Notes under the pieces: generated by a model | What the model saw: the letters and a program-made list of their open reading frames with translations, nothing else | The model's database searches: none | Told to the model about the DNA's origin: nothing | NCBI RefSeq assembly: GCF_005405085.1 | Contig: NZ_BJDJ01000007.1 | Location: 55,066 to 119,065, forward strand | Direction: 5' to 3' | From: Lactiplantibacillus daowaiensis | GTDB taxonomy: Bacteria > Bacillota > Bacilli > Lactobacillales > Lactobacillaceae | Length of the DNA: 64,000 nt | Made by a program: the position numbers and the translations under genes | In this document: positions 8,883-16,313 of the stretch, piece after piece | Position numbering within the stretch: position 1 is the stretch's first letter | Layout of the letters: each line of letters opens with the position of its first letter

Positions 8883-9632
8883 TTAGTGAATCGATTGTTG
8901 TTTAGCTTCGGCAATCAATTTTTTAATCATTGCAGGTTCTTGCTGGGTGGCTTGTTTAGTCGCAGCAGCTTGAACTTGTTTTGTTAATTTTGCAACTTGC
9001 GCACTTGTCAAACTTGGATCAGCGGTTTTAGCAGCTTTGACTTTAGCCGTAACGGCCTTGGTGACAGTTGCGGTGGCCGTTTTTTGAACGGTTTTAGCTT
9101 GTTTTTCAAGCCATTTAGCCTGACTCACACTTAATGTCGCCCAGGTCTTAGGCACCGTGAACGTATTGTGCGTACTGATCAAAGTCGTGTGGCTACCAGT
9201 ATCAGCATAGAGCCAACGCCAAGTCTGATTGTTATAAGCCCACCGTTTCGTGGTTGTAGTCAGTTTAGCTTGGCGACTTGTTGTCGTGTGAACGCGATTA
9301 GTTGTTTTGATACTGATGGCGGTATGTTGCCGCTTAGTCGCCGCTTTCGCCCGGTAAACGTAGACTTTTTCAGTATTGGATTGTTTGACTGGTTCGTATA
9401 GGAGTAAGTTAACGTAATCGTTTTTGACACTTGAGGTCAACTTGGTTGTCGTCGTCTTGGTTTGGACGTGCATGCCCCAATGCCAAGTATCATTGCCGAT
9501 CATGAGGACGGCGGCAAAAACTAACAAGATCAACCCGATACTACCAACCATGAGTCGTTGGCGTTCACTGTGACCAATTAAAAAGCCAGCAATAAAGATG
9601 ATTAGGCCTACCGTTAAGATAATTAAAATCAT
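8883..9632 (-). CDS. DUF4811-like membrane protein
   Basis: A 249-residue protein with two N-terminal membrane helices (about 3-20 and 26-46) and an extracytoplasmic part. That part is rich in Thr, Lys and Gln, with an Ala/Lys/Thr-rich helical tail (about 170-245). From memory it matches the DUF4811 proteins that accompany lactobacillus DHA2 efflux pumps. Its ATG overlaps the pump's TGA (ATGA at 9629-9632), so the two are translationally coupled. The function is unknown; an accessory role for the pump is an inference from this fixed pairing. Confidence 0.75.
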   Translation of the reverse strand: MILIILTVGLIIFIAGFLIGHSERQRLMVGSIGLILLVFAAVLMIGNDTWHWGMHVQTKTTTTKLTSSVKNDYVNLLLYEPVKQSNTEKVYVYRAKAATKRQHTAISIKTTNRVHTTTSRQAKLTTTTKRWAYNNQTWRWLYADTGSHTTLISTHNTFTVPKTWATLSVSQAKWLEKQAKTVQKTATATVTKAVTAKVKAAKTADPSLTSAQVAKLTKQVQAAATKQATQQEPAMIKKLIAEAKQQSIH

Positions 9633-11074
9633 TGGACGTCACCTGCTTTCGGTGTTTTTTTAACGAAGCAAGCAAAGATCAAGCCGATGATCCCCATAGC
9701 AGTTGCAACGAGGAAAGCAGCGTGAAACCCATGCATTGCGGCAGCGTAAGTTTGACTCCGATAAGCAAGTGGGGCGCTGTGTAACAAGGCTTTAGCTGGT
9801 TTTGTTTGACTCGTGATATTGGTCAAGACGCTCCCTAAAACGGCGGTTCCCATTGAGGTCATGATCTGCCGCATGGTGCTGTTAATGGCCGTTCCATGAC
9901 TGAGTTGAATCCCACGTAAATCAACGGAACTAGCGGCGGTCAACGGCATGGCCACTAAGGCGACCCCGCTCATTAAGACGACGTATTCCATAATGATATA
10001 ACTGTAAGGCGTATGTTGCGTCAGCATCGCAAACGGTAGGGTTCCCAGTGTTAAGAGGAAGGTTCCCATTAACGCTAAGCGCCGACCACCGATGCGGTCG
10101 TAAGCATTCCCACTGATGAGACTGATGACTCCATATAACAAGGCACCTGGTAAAATTGTTAAGCCTGATTGCAATGGGGTTAACCCGCGAACATCTTGCA
10201 GATACATTGGTAAGACCACTTGAATCCCGATCATCGCCGTGTTAGCGAGCGCGGTGATCATTGACGCAATCGTAAATGATGGGATCTTCAGCAAGCGAAT
10301 ATTGAGTAGTGGTTCGGCTTGTGGCCATTCACGATGAACGAAGAGGGCAATAAAGATTAAACCAATAATGATGCTGATGATAACGATGCTAGACCCCCAG
10401 CCGTATTTACCGACTGAAGAAAAGCCGTAAAGTAAGCTACCAAACCCAATCGTTGATAGGCAAATTGCCCAACCGTCGATGGCGCTTTTCTTCAACGGAA
10501 TAACGGGCCGGACGGTAAAAATGGCTAAAACTAGTAAAATGGCAACTGGTGGAATCATCATGCCAAAGAGGTCACGCCAGCTGGCGTTATCTAAGATCAA
10601 GCCAGAAACGGTTGGGCCCAAAGCGGGTGCTAACCCGATGACGATGCCACCTAAGCCCATCATCGCGCCCCGTTTTTCTGGTGGATAGATGACGAGTAAC
10701 ACCGTTTGGATCGTTGGAAAGGTAATCCCAATCCCGAGTGCTTGAACTAATCGACCTAGTAGAATTAGCTGAAAACTATTAGCGGTATAACTAATAATCA
10801 AGCCGAACAAAAAGCAACTTAGTGCCGAAGTGTAGATCAGCCGCAAGCTAAAGTTGTTCAGTAACCAAGCGCTGACCGGAATCATAATCCCCATCACGAG
10901 TAACGAGCCCGTGGTGAGCCATTGTACGGTCGCACTAGAGATGGAAAATTTCGTCATTAACGTGGGATAGGCCGTGACTAACATATTGGTGGTTAGCGCG
11001 GTACTAAAGGTCCCAAGTATTAAGGTAATCGTCAGCCACAGTTGGCTATAACGTTTACCATTTGTATCTACCAT
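9629..11074 (-). CDS. MDR family MFS transporter, DHA2 (EmrB/QacA) 14-TM type
   Basis: A proton-driven multidrug exporter of 481 residues with about 14 hydrophobic segments. DHA2 features include VTAYPTLMTKF in TM1, the GRLVQALGIGITFP and PPEKRGAMMGL loop between TM4 and TM5, and the motif C region LAPALGPTVSGLI. The start is taken as the ATG at 11074, with GGGGG eight bases upstream; an ATG 15 bases earlier lies within that site. It is first gene of the operon with the DUF4811 gene and is divergent from a TetR regulator. Confidence 0.9.
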   Translation of the reverse strand: MVDTNGKRYSQLWLTITLILGTFSTALTTNMLVTAYPTLMTKFSISSATVQWLTTGSLLVMGIMIPVSAWLLNNFSLRLIYTSALSCFLFGLIISYTANSFQLILLGRLVQALGIGITFPTIQTVLLVIYPPEKRGAMMGLGGIVIGLAPALGPTVSGLILDNASWRDLFGMMIPPVAILLVLAIFTVRPVIPLKKSAIDGWAICLSTIGFGSLLYGFSSVGKYGWGSSIVIISIIIGLIFIALFVHREWPQAEPLLNIRLLKIPSFTIASMITALANTAMIGIQVVLPMYLQDVRGLTPLQSGLTILPGALLYGVISLISGNAYDRIGGRRLALMGTFLLTLGTLPFAMLTQHTPYSYIIMEYVVLMSGVALVAMPLTAASSVDLRGIQLSHGTAINSTMRQIMTSMGTAVLGSVLTNITSQTKPAKALLHSAPLAYRSQTYAAAMHGFHAAFLVATAMGIIGLIFACFVKKTPKAGDVQ

Positions 11075-11104
11075 GAAAGATGCCCCCATTTGTCCTTAAA
11101 AAAG

Positions 11105-11125
11105 TAAACTGTTATAATCAGTTTA
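11105..11125. promoter_or_regulatory. Candidate TetR operator
   Basis: TAAACTG, a 7-base spacer and CAGTTTA form a 21-bp perfect palindrome. It lies 31 bases before the pump ATG and next to a TATAAT-like -10 on the minus strand (11136-11131). A lone TAAACTG half-site recurs at 11156-11162. The divergent arrangement with a TetR gene makes this its probable binding site. Confidence 0.6.
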
Positions 11126-11242
11126 GTAGTATTATAAAACTTTTTCCTAAAAATTTAAACTGTTTGATTGATAGAACACAATAAAAATTATAAAAATGCG
11201 GTATAATGATTAACGAATTAACTTTAAAATGGGGGATTAGCA

Positions 11243-11797
11243 ATGGTTAAAAGAAGAACGTTAACCCAAGCAAAAGTGTTAGCAACGGCTAACCAATTAA
11301 TTGAATCAAAAGGTATCAATGGTCTCACGATTCGGGATTTAGCGCTCGTCTTAGATGTGCGACCACAGTCGATTTATAACTACGTTGATAGTTTGAGTGA
11401 TTTACTCGACCAAGTGGGTATTCAATTCGTCCAAGGCGTCTCAGATCGATTAACTGAAAAGTTAACTGATCTAAAGGGTGACGAAGCTTTAATGGTGTTC
11501 GCCCAAGAATTACGGCGCGCTTGTGAACGGCATCGGGGCTTAGCACCGGTGTTGTTAGATATGAATGAAAATCTCGATATCCCCAAGACGCGGAAGATGT
11601 TAGTCAAATTGTATCAAGACTTATTCAAGCCATTACAACTAGACGACACCGCGCGAGTTGAAAACACGTTGTATCGTTCTGCTTTATTTGGTTTCATCGT
11701 CCAAGAGTTAGGCGGTTTCTTCACGATGCCTAAAGAAGCCTTGGATAAGCGGTTTACGCAGACGATGCAATTGGCGATTGATCAGACACACTTTTAG
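11243..11797 (+). CDS. TetR/AcrR family transcriptional regulator
   Basis: A 184-residue repressor-type protein. The N-terminal TetR helix-turn-helix (about 8-55) includes GLTIRDLALVLDVRPQSIYN and YVDSLSDLLDQV; a helical ligand-binding domain follows, with ELGGFF near the end. GGGGG precedes the ATG by 8 bases. It is transcribed away from the DHA2 pump gene, with a palindromic operator between them. By family it probably represses the pump and itself until a drug-like ligand binds. Confidence 0.92.
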   Translation: MVKRRTLTQAKVLATANQLIESKGINGLTIRDLALVLDVRPQSIYNYVDSLSDLLDQVGIQFVQGVSDRLTEKLTDLKGDEALMVFAQELRRACERHRGLAPVLLDMNENLDIPKTRKMLVKLYQDLFKPLQLDDTARVENTLYRSALFGFIVQELGGFFTMPKEALDKRFTQTMQLAIDQTHF

Positions 11798-11819
11798 AGT
11801 GTGAGCGAGCACGTTTCGG
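11797..11819 (+). repeat. Short ('empty') copy of a dispersed intergenic repeat
   Basis: This 23-base segment begins in the tetR stop codon. It equals the two outer ends of the longer repeat at 35994-36116 joined together: the first 13 bases, then CACGTTTCGG. The 100 bp that separate them in the long copy are missing here. Confidence 0.6.
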
Positions 11820-11925
11820 CAAGCAAAATATCAACGCGTGCACATATACTTCAATAAAAATAAGTCCCAAACTAGCTTCACGTCACCAAAAACGACATAC
11901 AATAGTTTAATAAAAAAAGTTATCT

Positions 11926-11959
11926 AAAGTCACTGACAAAAAAAGTCAGTGACTTTTTT
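11926..11959 (+). terminator. Terminator downstream of tetR
   Basis: AAAGTCACTGAC and GTCAGTGACTTT form a 12-bp perfect stem followed by T's. It isolates tetR from the padR promoter. Confidence 0.85.
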
Positions 11960-12001
11960 AACACCAATTACTTTGACACACACAGTAATTGGTGTTACAT
12001 T
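11959..12001 (+). promoter_or_regulatory. padR promoter embedded in a 14-bp inverted repeat (operator)
   Basis: TAACACCAATTACT (11959-11972) is exactly complementary to 11984-11997, with an 11-base spacer. The spacer carries the -35 TTGACA (11973-11978). After 17 bases comes TACATT (11996-12001) at the edge of the right arm. Binding here would block polymerase, so autorepression by the PadR protein just downstream is likely. A weaker ACTATGTGACACAAAGTAGT dyad follows at 12019-12038. Confidence 0.65.
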
Positions 12002-12055
12002 AGTGCTACTGAAAATTACTATGTGACACAAAGTAGTTGTTGAAAGGTGATTGAT

Positions 12056-12406
12056 ATGCAACCCGAAATCTCAAAAGAAACCATTCGCGGGCATACAACA
12101 ACAATTGTCTTGAATATTTTGAATCAAGGCGATAGTTATGGTTACGCGATTGCTAAAACCATTAAGGTGCTCAGCCACGCGGCGTATGACATTAATGAAG
12201 CCACCTTGTATACAGTATTTCGACGCTTAGAAAAAAATGGCGACATCACAAGTTACTGGGGCAATGAAACCCAGGGTGGCCGCCGGAAGTATTATCAGAT
12301 TACGGCGCAAGGAAAACGAACCTTGGCACATAACATTACAGAATGGCAGTTTGCGAAAAACGTCATCGATGATTTGATATTAGGAAGGATTGACGATAAT
12401 GTCTGA
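12056..12406 (+). CDS. PadR family transcriptional regulator
   Basis: A 116-residue winged-helix repressor with ILNQGDSYGYAIAKTI, INEATLYTVFRRLEKNGDI and the beta-wing GGRRKYYQIT typical of PadR. The ATG at 12056 follows AGGTGA; an in-frame GTG at 12047 is inside that site. The stop overlaps the start of the next gene by 8 bases. PadR genes paired with HAAS/DUF4097 membrane-stress genes are common in Firmicutes, suggesting control of envelope-stress functions. Its own promoter contains a long operator. Confidence 0.92.
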   Translation: MQPEISKETIRGHTTTIVLNILNQGDSYGYAIAKTIKVLSHAAYDINEATLYTVFRRLEKNGDITSYWGNETQGGRRKYYQITAQGKRTLAHNITEWQFAKNVIDDLILGRIDDNV

Positions 12407-13766
12407 AAAGATTGAACAATTAGTGGCAATGCGACTCAACACGTATTTTAAAAACCAACCAATGACGCCGGCTTTAGCCGAATTAAAGACGGAGCTGGCG
12501 ACTGATTTAAATGAAGCGGCCAATGATAAGGCCCAAGCTGGTGCGACACCTGAAGCTGCCGTGGCGGAAGCTTTTAGTGATTTCGGCGATATTAACGCGG
12601 TGATCGCCCAGGTTAATGCCGATAATGGGACGACGGAAGCGTTCCATCAACATCGGATGACGATGAATGATGACGGTGTGCAGATCGATGATGGTAAGAC
12701 CCTTAAAATTGATCGTGACGGGGTTTCACTAAATGAAGGTCGGACCTTTAAAGCCGATGCTGACGGGGTCTCGATTGGCAATGGCGCCATTAAAGCAGAT
12801 GCTGATGGGCTAAAATTAGGTAAGCTAGTCATGAATGATGATGGCATTAGCTTCAATGGTCAACCGGCAACCCAACCGGATTGGGGTGGCCCCGCGCAAC
12901 CCATGAATTTAGCGGGCGAATATCAAGATAGTTTGCGATTAGCAAATGAACAACGGTTTGCAGTGGCTGATGTTCAAGATTTAGCGATTAGTTATCGCTC
13001 AGCCCGCGTTAAAATTTTACCAACAGTTGGTGGCAGTGATGAAATTATCGTCCGTGAGTATTTACAACCGAATAATTCCGCGTATTATGCGCAGATCACC
13101 CAACAGGGCCCGCGGTTACAAGTTGCCCAAGGGAAAGTGCCCTTTTTAATCCCACTCCGGGTCCACGTACAAATCCATGTGCCAGCGGACTTTGCCGGTA
13201 ACTTAACGGTCCAAAGTCAGTCTGGGACCGTCTTACTGGCAGGTTTAACCCAGCTTGGCATCGTCAATTTACAAGTGGCAAGTGGCAATTGTGACTTAGC
13301 TGATTTAAAGGCCCAAGCATTAAGTGCGGATCTTAAATCAGGAAGCTTGAAACTTAGTCGAATTCAAGTTGCCGATCAGTTCGGTATGCTGGTCCGGAGT
13401 GGCCGGATTCGTTTGGCAAGCGTGACGGCTGGGCAATTTACCGTTAATGCGACCAGCGGCAGTATCCAAGGGACTGGCTTGGTCGGTGGTGGCAGTTGGA
13501 ATGCCCATTCGGGTGCGATTCGCTTAGCCTTTCAACGGCTGACGGGTGATATTAATTTGAATGCGCACAGTGGTGCCATCAAGTTGGCGACCCCCGCGGA
13601 TGCGAGTTATACCTATGAACTCGAATCACATAGTAGTCGAGTCATCGCACCTAAGCGGGCCGTGAAAGACCGGATTGCGGATGGTTACCAAACCGGTACG
13701 GTTGGCACGACGGCGCAGGTTAACATTCATGGACGTGCCCATTCAGGGTCGATTCAGTTATACTAA
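12399..13766 (+). CDS. HAAS-type N-terminus with DUF4097 beta-helix domain protein
   Basis: A 455-residue protein. Residues about 1-85 form a helical HAAS/DUF1700-like domain (MSEKIEQLVAMRLNTYF, FSDFGDINAVIAQV). Residues about 90-160 hold a degenerate repeat of roughly 12 residues built on DGVxL/DGLKL. Residues about 180-455 look like a DUF4097 adhesin-like beta-helix, with recurrent SGxIxL and HSGAIKLA units. No signal peptide or membrane helix is obvious. It overlaps padR by 8 bases, and AAGGA precedes its ATG. The role is unknown; related genes respond to cell-envelope stress. Confidence 0.8.
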   Translation: MSEKIEQLVAMRLNTYFKNQPMTPALAELKTELATDLNEAANDKAQAGATPEAAVAEAFSDFGDINAVIAQVNADNGTTEAFHQHRMTMNDDGVQIDDGKTLKIDRDGVSLNEGRTFKADADGVSIGNGAIKADADGLKLGKLVMNDDGISFNGQPATQPDWGGPAQPMNLAGEYQDSLRLANEQRFAVADVQDLAISYRSARVKILPTVGGSDEIIVREYLQPNNSAYYAQITQQGPRLQVAQGKVPFLIPLRVHVQIHVPADFAGNLTVQSQSGTVLLAGLTQLGIVNLQVASGNCDLADLKAQALSADLKSGSLKLSRIQVADQFGMLVRSGRIRLASVTAGQFTVNATSGSIQGTGLVGGGSWNAHSGAIRLAFQRLTGDINLNAHSGAIKLATPADASYTYELESHSSRVIAPKRAVKDRIADGYQTGTVGTTAQVNIHGRAHSGSIQLY

Positions 13767-13791
13767 GCTTAAATAATAGCGATGTTAAAGT

Positions 13792-13824
13792 GGCGTCAGC
13801 AAGCCAATGCTGGCGTCTTTTTTT
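13792..13824 (+). terminator. Terminator after padR-DUF4097 operon
   Basis: A 10-bp stem with two wobble pairs (13792-13801 with 13808-13817) is followed by seven T's. Confidence 0.75.
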
Positions 13825-14160
13825 GATAACTAATTATATGATTGGAAAAGTTATAAACGTAAATGTTGGCATTAGCAAGGCATCCGGGTTTATAATCTGC
13901 GTAGATAAGTTTAAACGGATGGATGGCACTAATGGTGTTCAAGTTGTAATCGGTTGCATATTGGTAGCATCATCACGAGAAATATCGTATGATGAATTTA
14001 CGTTGAAATTAGTTAACCTTAGTAGTCGCGTCGTTAATGGGGAACGCCGACATTAAGGTTAAACATTTCAACCAACAATAACGTTAACTAATCTTGTGCG
14101 CGCAAGGGAAGTTCCATCCGCGACTATCTTTTTGATTGTAACCAGTTAAGAAAATAATTC
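13825..14160. other. Intergenic region without a convincing gene
   Basis: About 340 bases between a terminator and the protease gene. An open frame from the ATG at 13838 to 14056 (72 codons) has no ribosome site and no recognisable product. A CTTGTGCGCGCAAG dyad lies at about 14093-14106. Nothing else stands out; the protease promoter is presumably near the 3' end. Confidence 0.5.
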
Positions 14161-14175
14161 AAGGAGGCCCTTACC

Positions 14176-14856
14176 ATGAAAGTTAGCCAACAACTCGCGT
14201 TAATTAGTCTCGTCACTGGCGGTCTGTGGTTGATGGCGGCACAACCTAGTCAAGCCGCAACGGCTACAACGACGCCGATTGCCCCGTGGCGGTATGCCAA
14301 AACCACCGCCAACTATCGTGATAACTCCACCTCAGCGTACTATCAAGATGTCTGGCGTCAAGCCACTAAGAATTGGCAAAAGAAAGGCTTTAAATGGAAC
14401 GCCGTTAAAGGTAGTTCCAAGACGGTCTTAACATCTTATGCCGATAGCTCCGCCCAAGGGGTCGTTTATATTGGGATGAAGCAAACGAAATATACCGCAA
14501 GTGGCCGGATCATTAGTAACAAAGTGATGGTCAACCGGGCATCATTTCAAAAATTTAAATACAATAAAGCCGAACGGGTTAAAGTAGCTGAACATGAACT
14601 GGGCCATGCCTTGGGGTTAGCGCATAACAATCCAGGGAGTGTTTCGGTAATGAACCCCGCTAACCGGGTCAACTCGATTAAAACGGTTGACGTTAAAGGC
14701 TTAAAATTACGTTACAAGACACCTTATAAAGCGGTCACTAAAGACACCGTCTACGTGACGAATTCGGCCTTAAAGGTCAGTCCAGATTTACCAATTCAAG
14801 GGGTCTTTGGACATGATGACTGCGATGACACGATTTTATTAACTGTATCTTCATAA
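14176..14856 (+). CDS. Secreted matrixin-like zinc metalloprotease
   Basis: A 226-residue exported protein. Its signal peptide (MKVSQQLALISLVTGG, then a cleavable QPSQAAT region near residue 27) follows a good AAGGAGG site. The metzincin zinc motif HELGHALGLAH occupies residues 140-150, with Glu141 as catalytic base. It is followed by SVMNP, which fits the Met-turn. This matches peptidase family M10 (matrixin fold). Such secreted proteins are common in lactobacilli, and their substrates are unknown. The last 25 residues (GVFGHDDCDDTILL) are not obviously part of the fold. A terminator ends the unit. Confidence 0.85.
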   Translation: MKVSQQLALISLVTGGLWLMAAQPSQAATATTTPIAPWRYAKTTANYRDNSTSAYYQDVWRQATKNWQKKGFKWNAVKGSSKTVLTSYADSSAQGVVYIGMKQTKYTASGRIISNKVMVNRASFQKFKYNKAERVKVAEHELGHALGLAHNNPGSVSVMNPANRVNSIKTVDVKGLKLRYKTPYKAVTKDTVYVTNSALKVSPDLPIQGVFGHDDCDDTILLTVSS

Positions 14857-14862
14857 TGACAG

Positions 14863-14891
14863 CGGCTGACCAAACTGGTCGGTCGTTTTTT
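14863..14891 (+). terminator. Terminator after metalloprotease gene
   Basis: A CGGCTGACC/GGTCGGTCG stem with wobble pairs and a 6-T tail lies only 31 bases ahead of the next start codon. Confidence 0.7.
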
Positions 14892-14922
14892 CTTGACCAA
14901 GTTAGAGTTAGGGGCGAGACGT

Positions 14923-16269
14923 ATGCAGGGCGAAGATTATCGGGTACTCGATGAAACGATGACGTTTGAAATCGTTGGTAAATGGGGATTTACCAGTCAA
15001 ACATTAGGTTATAGTGGCACGCTACATTACCAACCGGACCAAATGACACTACTGATTTATAGTGATGATTTGACATTGAATCAACATCAAGAAACGTATT
15101 TGTATGGGGAAGGTACTGTCTTATTAGAACAACCAGATGGTCAGACGACGTATTTACCGGTGAAAATCAGTTTGAGTGGGGTTTATCGGCAACAACAGCA
15201 ACAAACCTTAACGGCCCAACAAACACAACTGGTGGTCAAATATGGCGTCTTAGGGATGGCGCTTGGTGCCCACATCACGGCGGCAAGTCGCGTGACGGCG
15301 ATGCAACTTAGCTTGAGCAACTTGACGACTTGGCTACAACCAGCAGTAGGTAGTGTCTCGCGGCACCAACACTGCTCAGCGCTAACACCGGCAGATTTGT
15401 TTCACTTTACGGTAGCTGGGCGCCGGTATCAATTGTTAACGGCGATGCAGCCAGTGCAAGCGGCCACAACTGCGTTAGGGGCACAGTTTAGTGGCTTTGC
15501 GGTGCAATACAAGCTAGGCATCCAGTTGCCGCAAACGGGTAATCGACTCAGTGAATTATCGTTACTGGCCCGCCAAGTCGAGGATTGGTTTAGCATCGTT
15601 AGTGGACAGGCTGAAGCGGTGACGCAAGTTATTTGGCAACTCAAAGATACAGCGACGCCCGTGGTGATCTTTGAACCCCGGGCCATGCGGCACTTTGAAG
15701 GGCATGATTATCAGTTCGCCAAGCTAGCGGTGCCCCGTGATGATGCTTGGCTACGCGCCATGGCCCAGTCACTGCAAAACTGGTTGACCCATTATGATAA
15801 GCTGATTCCGCTAGCGACGGCTTTGAATCCAGCCCGGCCCGTATTGGACTTTAATCGCGAAGTCCAAACGGTTTGTGGCTGTTTAAATGTCGTCTTCGAC
15901 GAATTTTATGCCAGTGGTAAGGCGCATCATAAAGAAGTCTACTATCGGCGTAAGGTGCGAATCTTCTTGCAGCATTGTCAACAACCGTACGTCCAACAAG
16001 CCTTACGGGCGTTACCGGTTGTCCAAACGACGAATCAGCTGTTGGATTTGATTCGGGATGCGCGTAATATTTCGGCGCACAGTTCGTTAGCCATTACAGG
16101 CTTAAAAGGGCTAACGACCCTGAATGAAAAGTATCGGTTTCAGTTGATTTTAAAGGGGCTATTACGGCTATGGTTATTGGCCCAACTTGGCATTTCACAA
16201 CAATTATTAGCGGCAGAAGTGGCGATGACGCGGCCATTTGACGTTGAGTTGACGACCACTTGGTTATAA
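14923..16269 (+). CDS. ApeA-like protein with C-terminal HEPN domain (candidate abortive-infection factor)
   Basis: A 448-residue cytoplasmic protein. The N-terminal half (about 1-220) is beta-rich and organised like the ApeA N-terminal domain: FTSQTLGYSGTLHY, the SLSNLTTWL motif and FEPRAMRHFEGHDY. The C-terminal part (about 290-430) is a helical bundle with R381-NISA-H386, an Rx4H motif of HEPN ribonucleases, in an LIRDARNISAHSS context. ApeA-type HEPN proteins act in abortive phage infection by cleaving RNA. The ATG at 14923 follows AGGGGCGAG; a TTG at 14893 lies on the preceding terminator. The gene stands alone. Family assignment is by pattern, not by search. Confidence 0.65.
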   Translation: MQGEDYRVLDETMTFEIVGKWGFTSQTLGYSGTLHYQPDQMTLLIYSDDLTLNQHQETYLYGEGTVLLEQPDGQTTYLPVKISLSGVYRQQQQQTLTAQQTQLVVKYGVLGMALGAHITAASRVTAMQLSLSNLTTWLQPAVGSVSRHQHCSALTPADLFHFTVAGRRYQLLTAMQPVQAATTALGAQFSGFAVQYKLGIQLPQTGNRLSELSLLARQVEDWFSIVSGQAEAVTQVIWQLKDTATPVVIFEPRAMRHFEGHDYQFAKLAVPRDDAWLRAMAQSLQNWLTHYDKLIPLATALNPARPVLDFNREVQTVCGCLNVVFDEFYASGKAHHKEVYYRRKVRIFLQHCQQPYVQQALRALPVVQTTNQLLDLIRDARNISAHSSLAITGLKGLTTLNEKYRFQLILKGLLRLWLLAQLGISQQLLAAEVAMTRPFDVELTTTWL

Positions 16270-16299
16270 AAAACTGACGCCCCTTAAATGGGACGTCAG
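16267..16299 (-). terminator. Terminator after gluconokinase gene
   Basis: CTGACGCCCC pairs with GGGACGTCAG (one wobble). On the minus strand it is followed by TTTTT, so it serves the kinase gene; it may also stop the converging transcript. Confidence 0.7.
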
Positions 16300-16313
16300 C
16301 TGTTTAACGGACT

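Noticed and set aside
13838..14056. Open frame of about 72 codons between the DUF4097 and protease genes
   Set aside because: No ribosome site, no recognisable domain, and it follows a terminator directly; probably chance.
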